Below, in pieces: positions 34,617-45,845 of a DNA stretch of 64,000 bases (position 1 is the stretch's first letter; each line of letters starts with the position of its first letter). The notes below the pieces were generated by a model, which worked only from the letters and a program-made list of their open reading frames with translations, ran no database searches and was not told the origin of the DNA. This DNA is from Inia geoffrensis (taxonomy: Eukaryota > Chordata > Mammalia > Artiodactyla > Iniidae): the NCBI GenBank assembly GCA_036417435.1, contig CM070903.1, forward strand, positions 61,666,001-61,730,000, given 5' to 3'. A program made the translations under genes and the position numbers.

Positions 34617-34678
<62 letters not shown>
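34610..34678. repeat. (TG)n(TA)n compound microsatellite
   Basis: A TA/TG lead-in followed by about 24 uninterrupted TA units at 34630-34677, the longest pure dinucleotide tract in the window. Confidence 0.96.
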
Positions 34679-34679
<1 letters not shown>

Positions 34680-37390
34680 CCTTTTGGAAGTTATAAACAT
34701 TGTGGGACTTTCTGTCTATATACTCTGTGAAGTGTTCCTACTGATGTCAGAGTAATTTAGGCAGAAACATAAGAAAACATAAATGGTTTGCTCTGAAACT
34801 TTACAAACATGTTCTTTGTTAGTGATTTCCTCCTGGTTAATCTCCATTGGTTCCTGGCTCTTCGGCTGGCTCCTGGCTCAAGGAGATTTTTCACAGTATC
34901 TTTCTGCCTCAGACAACCCTGTGGGTGAAATTTACTTACAAATATCTGAATTCTTGTATTCACCTATTAATGATCTAGGAATTGAGGATGTTTCCTGTCT
35001 GCTCTTTCACCTTCCACTTCATGAAAGGATTAGATTGTAAACAACCTAGAGGAATCCTTCAGGCCAAACCCTGGCTGAGCTGATCTCAGCAGGCAGGGAA
35101 CCTGTGGTAGCCTGTGAAACACAATTATGAAAATAGAAAGAATTCACCTATATTTTCAGAAAGAAATTATGTTGTTTCCAAGATGAGACCTAGAAAATAA
35201 GGCACATTAAAAGAAACTGAGCAAGACATGAATTTAGAGAGTCAGCAGAGGTAAATTTCAGAAAGTGCCCAATTTTCCAGAGCTCCCTTCAAGCCGCAGG
35301 TTCATTTTCAGGATCTGACAGTGGCCTGCCCAGATATTTCAAGTGAGGCCCACTCATCCCTGACAAAAGGGAGTGAGTATTTCTCACCTCCAAAGGCAAT
35401 CAATTTGTGCCACGGAGTCTGAAGTTTCTTGGCTTTCTTTTATTTTTAGAAATCTGTACATGTGTGGTTCCTCTGTATGAGTTGGTCCTGAGGAAGTGAT
35501 CCATCCACAACTCTACAGAGCAAATTAACCCCATACTGAACTTTTTTTTTTTTTTTCCCCTCATTTCACACACCTACTCAATGTTTTAAATGACCCAGCA
35601 GTAGCATGATCAGATTATTTTTTTTTTCTTCTCAGTGAGGAAAGCCTGGTGGTGGGAGAGCTGGGACATATCTGCTCTAATTCAAAACAGAAGTGTGGCC
35701 CTAAAACATTACCAAATAACATTTTATCAGCAGTGCAGAAATGCTCAAAAATGCTTGAATGAAACCCTTTCATGCTATTCATCCAACTTACTGAAGTTTC
35801 TATTTTAAATAACAAATAATACATAATAAATACTGAGGTAGAGAAGTTTGAGCTATATTCAGAAAATTTTTTAAAATCCCATTTTACTGGAAAAAAAATT
35901 AAAAAGACCCACAGCCTCCTTCCTCATCTTTAACAGCTTCAAGAGAAGGGCCAATGAGAAGAACGACACAACTCATCCTTTTTCCATTTCAAGGAATAGG
36001 CTCATGTTTTTCCAGATTTATTTTTGCCAAAGTGAATGTCTTGAAAACTCTAAGATGATCGCTGTTTTCTAACTTTTCAAAAAAGAAAAGAAAAAAGTGA
36101 ACATGATGATGGTGGGTGATTTAATGGAATCAGCTTGTCAACATGATGAAACTGAAAAAGCTTTTACAGAATATGTCCACATGCTAAAATAAAAAATCTT
36201 TAACATAATGTATATAGTGTAGCGTGATTTTTGTTATGGCAAAAGAAGGGAATATCATTAATTTAGACAGTAAGTGTAAGGTTCTGCTAAAAACTCCACG
36301 GATAAATCATAGAAATACATCTTGGCCAGACAAATGGAGCCAGACAAGTTCTAGTTCTTTCAGAAGCTATCAAAAGAGCCATCAGATTTTAAGTCTGTCA
36401 TCTCTGGTATGTGATAAGAAAAATTCTGAGCTATTTCCCTCAGTTATACTAGAATACAGCTTCAAAATGTTAACGATTTATACATAAATGGACAAGAAAA
36501 TGACCTCTCCTGAATGTCCCATTTTAGGCAAACTATCAGACCTCTCTCATTCTCAAAAGTAAGTGTGGCAAATTGGCTCATTTTGGTAGGACTTGGCCAT
36601 AGAACATGCACGTCCTGTGTGAACTTTCAACCTCTCTTTCTTTTGCAGAGTGATTTATGCACACACTATTTGATGCCCAGGAGTTCTGTAATTCTTAGCA
36701 CAGTAGTCAGTAAGTACAAGGGAAAACCTATCACATTTAAAATTCATGTTTGAAGTGTCTTAAATCCTATGCTTTTGAACTGAAGGCCTTATGAAAGTTC
36801 TAAAACACATTCACTACTTCCCCCTAAGCGTCTTATAGGTGTGGCTGCCAACTGAAAGTGTTAGGTTGGTAAAACTGGTTCAATAGGCAAAAAAGAGGGT
36901 CCAAATGAGACAGTGCTTTTATTTACACTGGTTAGAAATTTTATATTTGATTTATAGCCCAAATCAAGCTCTTACATCTGTGCCTCCGGCCTTTGGCTGG
37001 AACTGCTTCATCTGGTCATCCTATAGTAGGATTTTTGTTATGGTTTCAAAGACTCCTGCCCATCACTGATGCTAAGGGATTCTAAAGGACTTACCATAGT
37101 CTGTGGGCCCCAATCCCTCACTACCTCTCTAATCTCATTTCTCATCACTTGCATGCACAATTGGTCCAACTGCAATAGAATATGGCTACCTAAGTGGAAC
37201 AAGAACAGGAATGTGAATGAGGACTGAAATGAATAAATTAAAAACAATCAGTGACTCTATGCCCTTGTGAAAATTCATCTCTCTCATTGGAGAGACACCT
37301 GTGTTTGTAACTGAGACTAGGAAAGTGTATGAACTTTCCTTGAGAATTGGTTAGATAAGGGAGAACATGCAAAGCATTGTCCAGATGGTG
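34679..37390. other. Unique non-coding sequence
   Basis: About 2.7 kb without a recognised gene or interspersed repeat; T runs at 35541-35556 and 35618-35627. The section 35930-36190 is repeat-free with words such as 'TGATTTAATGGAATCAGC'; its significance is unknown. Confidence 0.5.
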
Positions 37391-37495
37391 GCATGCATTT
37401 ATTCACTAATTTAACAGAAGTTTTTTCAGGGTCTACTATTAATTACTCTGCTAATTGGACTCCATTCCTGCTCTCAAGGACCTCTACTCTAATGC
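37391..37495 (-). mobile_element. L2 3' end fragment, antisense
   Basis: 'GCATTTATTCACTAATTTAA' then 'TTCAGGGTCTACTATTAATT' and 'TGCTCTCAAGGACCTCTACT' follow the antisense L2 terminus order. Strongly diverged. Confidence 0.5.
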
Positions 37496-40400
37496 GCTCT
37501 TTAGAGGGTTTTTATGTCTCCATTATCACTAACAGGTTACTAGCCCGCTTAGGCAGGTTATCATAAATATAACCACCTACCTATAACACTTCTTGCTCCT
37601 TATTCACTCTTTTCAATTGCCCTGTGACACCCATTAAGCCCTCATCAATAATCTGACTCTTTGTGGCCTATACTATCAACTCAGTTAATGTCAACTTAGA
37701 TAAGAAACCCTTACCCCACCACCAACTACCTTTTCTTTTTCAAACAGTCAAGAAAATATCATAAATGTCTTCCCAGAACTATTTGTTTGAAATGGGTCCT
37801 TACAATCTTTTTTATAACAGCATTTTTTTCTTTTCTTTTCATTTTCTGAGAAGCATATCTTGAGTTACAGGCAAATTATGAGTCAATGGTCTCCCAGACA
37901 CAACACTCACTACTCTCTGGGGTAGAACATTTCAGCACCCAGCAGAGAATCCTAATCTTAAATAAGCTCAATCTCAGGAAGGATTTAATGGAGCACATGT
38001 CTCTGGTCCCTCCGCTCCTTGTAAGGAGGTACCCCTTCCATTATATTTCTGTCTTTTCTAAACTTAGCTATCTTAGGTCAATTGCAGTGCACATGGTATA
38101 AAGAACACTAACTCCCCCTCAACTTGTTAAACTTTTCCTCCCTCAAATGCCTTATAAACAAAAATACAAGAATTTAATGTATGTACAGAGCAGCAAATGT
38201 TCTCTCCCTGTTTCTTTTCAGATATTTTCTTCTTACATAAACAGTGGTGATAGAATTATAAGTGCCACTGCTCTGCCTCCATGTTAATATTCTTATTATC
38301 TTGTATAAACAGGAGTGAATGAATATGTACATGACACCAATCAATCCCTTTTTTAAAAACGCAGTTCTCATCTTTTTAAACAGTGGAGGAAGAATTAATG
38401 AATTCAACATGTAGTTTACCTGTTTATATTTTGGATGTTAATAAAGTAAAACCAAATTATTGCCTAAGTTCTTTTCAGACTTACATCAGCCATTAACACT
38501 CTCCATGCCAGCATGGGCCAGGGGAAAGCGGAACTAATGGCCCTGGGTCCAAGTCCCTGGGGTCAGCTGGCAAGAGGCTTGGAAGGCTGGAGAGGATGTT
38601 AAGCTGCTAGGGCAGGAGATTTTGGCTTGTTGGGTAGATAGGAGATGTTCACTGGCAGTGAAATAAATTCTTTTTGTAGAGCACATTGCTAGGGAGAGGT
38701 CATCTGGGGCATTAGGTGACAGGAATATCAAAACCAAACATACAAGTGCTCTGAGGAAACCAGGGAAAAGGGAGATCACTATTTATTTCCATCTCCTCAT
38801 TGGTTTCCCTTCTTCCCTAGTGTGCTTTCTCTTTCCATCACTTCATACTTCTCCCTCCATTCTTCAGGTTTTCCTCTGCCTCTTTCTAACAAAGAGGCAT
38901 TTAGGAACAATTTTAGGGAATAGTGAGACCAAAAAAAAAAAAAAAATTAGAGAAGACAGGATGATATACTGTACATTTATATATACACAAGAAAATGCAA
39001 CCTATATTTGATTGACCAAAAACTAGAAACTGGGAATTTTGAGATTTAAAAAATTCATGGTATGTCTGGTCATATTAATCTCCAGGCCAGCTGGTTTTTA
39101 GCATCACTGGAAAGAGCTATAAGAGAATCATGAGCAGGAAAAAAAAAAACGGGGGAAAATGGAATTGTATAAGGATTCATATTTGTAGGGAGAAAGGGAA
39201 TTTAGAGTTGTCTATTGAAATTCCCCCAAATTATTTTTTGGACTTATATATGACAATACCAAGAGAAGCAGCTTGGGAATTCTTATGGGGTTTGGGGAAC
39301 TACTAAACCCTCTGTGTTGTCAAGCAAATAAAGGATAACCAGAGCATGGCACCTCACAGTGGGTAACATGGGTGGCTTCTCTGTCACCCTGACATATGGA
39401 GGCGGGGCCCGCAGGAGCAGAGGTGCCCTATGAATTCTAGATAGATGCTCAGGTTCATCTGACTGCATAGGGAATGAAGGACCAGCTGCACCGTGTCATC
39501 TGTGGGGTACCTAAATGTATCCTGAAACCACGCGCTGCCAATTAAGCCTGTCGTCTTGAAAAAAATTCTAATACAAAGCGTATGGAAATACTTTATTTGG
39601 TCACCGGGTGGGGGAAGATGCTGGGACATATTACAACATTCAACGGCTAAAGACAGGAGGAAGCAAGAAGAAAGAGGAAACCCAGAAAGGGAGAGTGAAT
39701 GCCAAAAGAAGGGTGCCAGCTCTGGAGATTCTGTAACCGAATAAACAGAGAATCTTAAAATAAGAGAGATAAAAGAGCATGCTTTGAGGGAAACATCAGT
39801 ATGCTTTTGGAATCCGAGGAAAGAAGGAAAAATATTTGCCTCTTGTCAATTTTCACCATTTTCCCATGGAAGGTTCCTATTTCTTCCACTTCTACATACA
39901 CAGGTATATTCTATTCCTAAGGATTAGCCTTCTGTGATAATGGTGGTGATGATGGCAGTCTTAAATTATTGGTAAAGTTGGCAATGAAACTCTGACTTCC
40001 AGGCTATGTTTCTGAGTCCAGTCTATGTCCTCCAAAGTGTTCAGTCTACTTTCTGTGATTTCTCTGTGACCAGTGGCAAACAGTATGTGTGGTAGGGGCA
40101 GATTTTCTTCTTGGGATATACATGGCTCCAGAAAATAAATGCCTTCTTACCATGACTTTTTGATTTTCTTTTTTTTTTTCTCTCTTTTCTCCTAGGCTAT
40201 TAATCTCCAATTTCTTCTCTACCAGTCTGGGCCCTCATGGTTAACTTTAAAGACATCCACCATTAGTTCCCCCATCTATGGCTCTCAATTGTAGCTCGCT
40301 AGTTCTTGAGGCCAGAAGAACCCATTCAAGTATGTTTGCCTTAGCTCCCAGGCTGCTGAGCAATGTTGAGGAAAAATTGAAAAACTGGACAGCCTGGTGC

Positions 40401-40529
40401 CCTTCCAGAGTCCTGGTTTCCAACTTGAGCTGGGGTTCTGGAACTACTTTACAATTCTTATATCTTTCGCTAGTCAGTTTCCTTTTTTAATCCCCAGTTG
40501 CCATTTATCATTGCAATTAACTCCTTGTA
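37496..40529. other. Unique non-coding sequence
   Basis: About 3 kb without a recognised gene. It holds A runs at 38931-38946 and 39139-39149. The part 39380-39740 keeps about nine CpGs outside any repeat and is discussed as a finding. Pyrimidine-rich DNA from 40160 may be decayed L2. Confidence 0.5.
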
Positions 40530-41019
40530 ACTTACCTCCTACTCTTTATTCTCAGCTACTGTATTAACCTTGCCTCTTCTTTCGCAGAGAAGACAGAAAC
40601 CATCAAATGGCAGTCCCATCACCATGTTACCTCTGTCAGAACCCATCCCTAACATCTGAGAGACTTTTTTCTCTGGCACTAATAATCTCCTCCAGGACCT
40701 TACTATATCAGTTACTCCTTCTTTCTTCTGTATTTTCCATTTTCCTACTGCATGCCAACATGCTTCAGTTGCCCACATGTCAAACAAACAATAACAACCA
40801 TAACAAACTAACAAACAACAAACCATCTTCTGTGGACCCAATCTTTCCCTCCTTTGAACCACTTTCGAGCTTCCTAAACTCCAATTTATTCCTCAGCACA
40901 ATAAAATCTGGTTTCTCTACCTGTGTTTCCAATTAAACTGCCAAGGTCTCCAAAAACCTCTGAATTGCTAGTTCCTAAGATCTATTCTTCAACCTTCTCG
41001 TTTTCTTTCTTTCTTTTTA
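40530..41019 (+). mobile_element. L2 LINE ORF2 fragment (left piece)
   Basis: Sense L2 from the zone upstream of the reverse-transcriptase core. 'TTCGCAGAGAAGACAGAAAC' with 'CATCAAATGGCAG' matches the 'FTEKIEAI' coding block, 'ATCTCCTCCAGGACCTTAC' follows, and 'TGCATGCCAACATGC' matches the 'aaacatgctc' block. A local AAC-rich expansion sits at 40782-40825. No intact frame. Confidence 0.72.
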
Positions 41020-41103
41020 AAGTCAGGTTCATTGATGAATAATTTACATACAATAAAATTCATCCTTTTAGTACCCTTCTACAGTTCAATAGGTTTTGAC
41101 TTC
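41020..41103 (-). mobile_element. L1M fragment, antisense
   Basis: 'CATTGATGAATAATTTACAT' followed by 'ACAATAAAATTCATCCTTTT' and 'CTACAGTTCAATAGGTTTT' is the antisense L1M 3' UTR block. It splits two pieces of L2. Confidence 0.85.
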
Positions 41104-41290
41104 TGTGTTGGTTCCTTGATGCCTACAAAATAAAATCCGAATGCCTTGAATTCATATAAAATCTCTTCAAAATCTCTAGCAGTCTTCCCCATGTAACCCA
41201 TTGTCTGGTCATGTACCATTTAACAAAATGTACTCTGTACACTCATGCCTCTGGGACTTTCTTCATGTTTCCTCTCTATAAACACACACG
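41104..41290 (+). mobile_element. L2 LINE fragment (right piece)
   Basis: 'AAATAAAATCCGAATGCCTT' and 'CACTCATGCCTCTGGGACTT' match downstream L2 sequence, displaced from the left piece by the L1M fragment and a deletion. Confidence 0.65.
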
Positions 41291-41437
41291 TTTTTGTGTA
41301 ATATAGTAAACGTTACTAATATCACCACATCGAGTTCCATATAGAATTATAAAACTAGATGCTATTTTGAGAAGTTGATGTTTTCAAAACAAAGTAACTT
41401 TAAAAACATTACTACCTGAAGATCTCTGCTGTTTTAG

Positions 41438-41902
41438 TGTTATGGGTTGAATCGTGTCTTCCTCAAATTCATATGTTGAAGTCCTAGCCCCTAGTACCAC
41501 AGAATGTGACTGTATTTGAGAATAGGGCCATTGAAGATATGATTAATTAAAGATGAGGCAACCCTGGAGTAGGGTGGGCTGCTAATCCAATATGACTGGT
41601 ATCTTTTTAAAAGGGGAAGTTTGGACACAGACAAGCACATGAGGAGAATGCCATGTGAAAATGAAGGCAGAGATCAGGGTGATGCTTCTATAAGCTGAGG
41701 AACACCCAAGATTGCCAGCAAATCATCAGAAGGTAGGAGAGAAGCATGGAACAGATTCTTCTTCAGAGCCCTTGTAAGGAGCCAATCCTACTGACGCTTT
41801 GATCTTCGGTATTTAGCATCTAGAACTGTGAGACAATAATTTCTGTTATTTAAGCAATCCAGTTTTGTGGCACTTTGTTATGGCAGCCCTAGTAAACTAA
41901 CA
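41438..41902 (+). mobile_element. MLT1-type solitary LTR (ERVL-MaLR)
   Basis: Full-length LTR starting 'TGTTATGGGTTGAATCGTGT', with 'TTCATATGTTGAAGTCCTAG', 'GAATGTGACTGTATTTGAGA', 'GCCATGTGAAAATGAAGGCA', and 'TAGAACTGTGAGACAATAAT' followed by 'TTAAGCAATCCAG'. It ends near 'AAACTAACA'. No internal region is attached. It differs from the MST-type LTR at 0.7 kb in the middle third. Confidence 0.92.
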
Positions 41903-41949
41903 CCTTTAATAAATAAACATCTTTGAGTATGCTGGAATACTAAGTAGCT

Positions 41950-42012
41950 CATTCACTCATCAAGTCCTTAATTGATACCTACTATGTGCTAGACACTGCT
42001 CTAGGATACGAG
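41950..42012 (-). mobile_element. L2 3' end fragment, antisense (copy 1)
   Basis: 'CATTCACTCATCAAGTCCTT' then 'GATACCTACTATGTGCTAGA' and 'CACTGCTCTAGGATACGAGG' match the antisense L2 terminus. A sense-looking 'ATTTGTTGAATGAATGAATA' lies at 42044-42063. Confidence 0.72.
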
Positions 42013-42147
42013 GATGCATGGTATATATGAAAAGCTCAAACAATATTTGTTGAATGAATGAATAAGAACTTCATCATGTTACTGTATTTTCTGAATACTA
42101 ATAAGCAGTTAATCTATTAATCAACATAGGATTGACTGAATGCCTGC

Positions 42148-42320
42148 CATTTATTCATTGATCAAATATTTATGGAATACCTACTATGGGTCAAATAACA
42201 TTCTAGGCACCAAGGATAAAGTTATAGATAGGACAAGTTCTCCACTTTCATGGAGAACTTTTTAAATTTTAATGGGGGGGACAGCCATCAAACATGAAAA
42301 CAAGTGAAAAAACTATGTAA
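42148..42320 (-). mobile_element. L2 3' end fragment, antisense (copy 2)
   Basis: 'CCATTTATTCATTGATCAAA', 'GAATACCTACTATGGGTCAA', 'CATTCTAGGCACCAAGGATA' and 'CTTTCATGGAGAACTTTTTA' give the antisense L2 order. Confidence 0.8.
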
Positions 42321-42679
42321 TTTTACTCTGTGCCCCACACTGACAATGACAAGCATTTATTCTATAAACCCTCTAACTCTTGAACAATGCCCAGGGCAGT
42401 ACTAATACTTAAAAATATTCCTCAATACCATGCCCTGTTATTTCCCTTACAGTCCTGCAATCTACATATAAGCCTGAAATATCCCTAAGGTTAATGACCT
42501 TAAGTGGTTCTTTAGACTTTCTGATTTAATAATAGTTTTAGGAGTTTACACATTACTTCAGAGTCTACAAAATAAAGATCAACATGATAAAGTCCAAGAG
42601 TGGAGGTAGGGTAATCCACAGGCAGTGCACAGGCTAAAACTGTTTGAGCAGGACATCCCCAAAGCTGGCTTTCTCAGTC

Positions 42680-42950
42680 AGTCAATGTCATTCAACACAT
42701 ATTTCTTAAGCACCTCCAGTGTGTCAGCCCCTGTGCTGAAGATAGCAGAACTGTGGGCAGAGCAGGCATGGTACTGACCCCCATGGAGCCTACATTCTAA
42801 AGGGAAACACCTGAACGGCTAATTTCACAGTCCATTTCTTAATTACGATTGTGATGAGGCTGTGTGAAGAGAGCTAGAAGAACTCCTGGGTTAGGGGACT
42901 TGGAGAGGTTCATGAGAAGTTTCCCTGAGGAAGCAGTTCCTCAATATTGG
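42680..42950 (-). mobile_element. L2 3' end fragment, antisense (copy 3)
   Basis: 'GTCATTCAACACATATTTCT', 'AAGCACCTCCAGTGTGTCAG', 'CCCCATGGAGCCTACATTCT', and further in 'AAGTTTCCCTGAGGAAGCAG' match antisense L2 reaching about 270 bp from the terminus. The open frames starting at 42864 and 42947 are read-through of this repeat, not genes. Confidence 0.82.
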
Positions 42951-43404
42951 CTTTGGGGCTGGGGTATGGGTCTTTGTTTGAGCAGGGATCACAAAGTCTT
43001 ATGTTTCTTCTTCCTCATTTCCTTTCATCCACGTGCACACATTTCAAATACTTAAAAGTATTCTTCAAATACACGAAGAACACCAAAACTAAACACAAGA
43101 GAAGGACTCTCCAGAGGAAAGAGGCCAAAAATAGAAGGGAAAAATACCCCTAATCTCACCATTTGTTTTGAAAACACCCAAAAATGATTAAAACACATTA
43201 TAAACTAAAACATATGAACTAATCACTTGCCAAGTTTCATTTTTAAATCATAGCCATTTTTGAGGTTCCTAAACTGAAAAAGAGTCTTCAATATGAACTT
43301 GTGTTTTTCTTTTCTTGGCCCTCAGTTGGCTTGAAGCATTTGCTGTTAAGCTGTATGGAGGGAAAGGGATCCAGCTGGTCAGGAACACATGGCATACCTC
43401 CCTT
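42951..43404. other. Unassigned sequence
   Basis: No gene or diagnostic repeat block recognised. Confidence 0.45.
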
Positions 43405-43525
43405 AGAAGGGAAGTGCCATGAGATCAGGCCCTTGTCTATTCGTAGTTATATCTTTAATACAAAGAAGAGTGCCTGGAAGATAGTAAGGACTCAGTAAAT
43501 ACCTGCTGAATGGCTAACTGAATGA
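43405..43525 (+). mobile_element. L2 3' end fragment, sense
   Basis: 'TGCCATGAGATCAGGCCCTT', 'GAAGAGTGCCTGGAAGATAG' and 'GACTCAGTAAATACCTGCTG' with 'AACTGAATGAA' is the sense L2 terminus. Confidence 0.78.
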
Positions 43526-43592
43526 ATATTCTGCACCTTTGAAGGAATTCTCCAGCTCTCTTTCCTTACCCAAGCCGCATCTTGCTTTAAGC

Positions 43593-43803
43593 CAGTGGTC
43601 CTCGGGCAATTTTTGCTCCCACAGGGGACATTTGGTAATGTCTAGAGACAGTTTTAAGTGTCAAGACTGGAGAAATTGTTACTGGTATCTAACGGGTAGA
43701 GGCCAGAGATACTGCTAAACATTCTACAATGCACAGGATAGCTCTGCATAACAAAAATTTATCTTTCCCCAAATCTCAACAGGGCCAAGGCTGTAAAACC
43801 CTG
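43593..43803 (+). mobile_element. MER20 hAT-Charlie element, full length
   Basis: Complete MER20-type MITE: 'CAGTGGTCCTCGGGCAATTT', 'CACAGGGGACATTTGGTAAT', 'GTCTAGAGACAGTTTTAAGT', 'CGGGTAGAGGCCAGAGATAC', 'TGCTAAACATTCTACAATGC' and the end 'CTGTAAAACCCTG'. Its 211 bp are close to the roughly 219-bp consensus. Flanking 8-mers 'CTTTAAGC' and 'CCTTGGGC' are at best a decayed TSD. MER20 copies have been reported as regulatory sequences in placental-mammal endometrial cells; whether this copy acts is unknown. Confidence 0.88.
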
Positions 43804-43828
43804 CCTTGGGCCCTTTTTACTAGTGGGC

Positions 43829-43977
43829 TGTACTTGGGAGTGTGGTCCTCCATATATTGGGGAGAAGTTCAGTCCTACTGTATTTGGGAGTACGGTCCTC
43901 CACATATTTGGGAGAAGTTCAGTCCTACTGCATTTGGGAGTATGGTCCTCCATATATTTGGGAGAAGTTCAGTCCTA
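43829..43977. repeat. Minisatellite: three tandem 50-bp units
   Basis: Units at 43829-43878, 43879-43928 and 43929-43977 share 'TTTGGGAGAAGTTCAGTCCT' and 'GGTCCTCCA', with only a few substitutions between copies. The unit length is not a multiple of three, so each copy is read in a different frame by the overlapping open frames on both strands; these frames are by-products of the repeat, not genes. It starts 25 bp after the end of MER20. Confidence 0.97.
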
Positions 43978-45589
43978 GAGCAAGCAACCAGATGGATGAA
44001 AACTTGTTTCATCCTCATTCCCTTCATGAACTGCCCGCCCTGGGACTTTTGACCTCACTGGGTCAATATGTGGTTGCTGGAGAAACCACTTGAAAAAGTC
44101 TGTCTCTACAATGGTGGGGAATAATTTTTACAGCGTATTGGTAATTTCCCTGAGCTTACCTAAGAATATAGCCTAATTTAAATAAAATTAGCTTGTTTAG
44201 AGTCTAGCCATGTGTCTGTAAGAAAAAGAATGTCCTCCCCTAATTCAACCAGTTTCTCCATGTCTGATCAGGGTGTGCACACCAGTCTAGCTTTATAATA
44301 AATAAGATCAACTTCAAGAATCCCCCAAAACCCTATAATGTGCCTGTAGAGAGGCTGGGTTTATAGCATTTCCTCTGCTCCTTTCCTTGCCCTGTGTATT
44401 AAAATAGTAGTATCTGATTCCAGTTTCAGTGGGGAAACTTCCATGGTGCCAGAGGAGTACATGAACTGATTTCCTGCCAATGATGGTTGCTCCAGGAATC
44501 TTGGTGTTGTGGCATGTGTCCCAGTTACCATAGAGACCGCATACACTAAGAGTGTAACATTATGATTGGTGGGGAAGATACATTTTGCAGAAGCTTTTTG
44601 GAGGGAGAAAGAGAAGACAAGAGAAAGAAAGTGAGACTGCCAATAAAGAGGCACAGCAAAGAGAAGTCCCTGACCATCACAGATTCTAGAAATTCGGGAC
44701 CACAGAGATTACAACTACTAATATAAGGCCAACATAAACTTTCCCCCAAAGGCTGCCTCCATCAGGAAAATTTCAAGTATGAGGAGAAAGAACTGATATA
44801 AAATATTCTAAAACAAAAAAAGTAAATAAATGGACCTACCAAGGTCTAGAGGTGACAAAAGTGGTATGGCAAGAAAACATTTTTAAGTGATTCAAGGCAA
44901 GGAAAAAAAAAGAAATCTAAGAGAAAAATAAAATTGAAAGTTACATTCCTGAGGATGGCTGACTTAGAGAGAGGCTGGCTGGCAAGGAGTAACATAAGTT
45001 CTGAGTGCCTATGTTTCATGCCCCGAAAGTGGAAAGGAAAAGAATAAAGATGAGTCCCCTCTCATTTTTTAACAAGGGTCTCCTTAAAACTCCCAATGGT
45101 TTGACATTATAGCAGATGAATACACGCTGGTCACAGAAAATCTGACAAAAAGTCTTAGCAAATACATAAATTAGGGGACATTGTTCACAATGCAAATAGG
45201 CTCATTCTATAGTTTCATAAAATAATGAGAGCTTAAAGTGCACTGACAGTGTGTTCTCATGTACATACTAATTCTCTGCATACAGTTTTGAGGTATAGTG
45301 TTTTTACAGAGATCAAGGCATGTCTGCAATGTAAAGGGTCCAAGTGTTGAATTGTAGATGTTTTTAAATAGAAAGGAAGGCTGGAGATAGGATGTGGGTT
45401 GGTGTAGGGGACGAGTGGGAATGAATTTAGGAGAAAACCAGTCTAAGGAAATGTCAGATAAATGATTATGTCCAGGTCCTTGACCTCTAGGTCTATGTCT
45501 GGTAATGTTTTATTACACATACTTCAGCCTAATATATCCACTGCCCATTGGAAATCCCTGTTTCCAAATTTAAATTATCATCAATATAT
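43978..45589. other. Unique non-coding sequence
   Basis: About 1.6 kb with no recognised gene or repeat. Minus-strand frames of 97 and 67 codons near 44361-44749 overlap in different frames and have no domain. Confidence 0.5.
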
Positions 45590-45845
45590 TAATAATCTCT
45601 GAAATCTACATCTCAAGCCATTAGTTCTCAAATCTACATCTTGAGCCATTAATTCTGACCTCTAGCCCTCTATCTCAAATGACCTACTTGACAATTCCAA
45701 CTGGATATCACAACATGTCCAAAGCTCAATTATCTTCTCCTTTATAGTTTCTCTCCTTCCTATGTTCTCTATGTGAGCAAATAGCATCAATATTCACCCA
45801 TATGCCCAAGGCCCATACCTGGAAATCATCACCCCTCAAATAATC
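45590..45845 (+). mobile_element. L2 LINE ORF2 fragment
   Basis: Sense L2 downstream of the reverse-transcriptase core: 'GACCTACTTGACAATTCCAA', 'CTGGATATCACAACATGTCC', 'AAAGCTCAATTATCTTCTCC', 'ACCTGGAAATCATCACCCC'. A 28-bp tandem duplication inside it is listed separately. Confidence 0.75.
45602..45657. repeat. 28-bp tandem duplication within L2
   Basis: Units 45602-45629 and 45630-45657 begin 'AAATCTACATCT' and match at 24 of 28 positions. Confidence 0.93.

Noticed and set aside
43829..43977. CRISPR-like direct repeats
   Set aside because: The units are contiguous with no spacers, and the DNA is mammalian.
43729..44093. Repetitive protein in two overlapping plus-strand frames
   Set aside because: It is a by-product of the 50-bp minisatellite, with frame changing at each unit; there is no start context or conserved domain.
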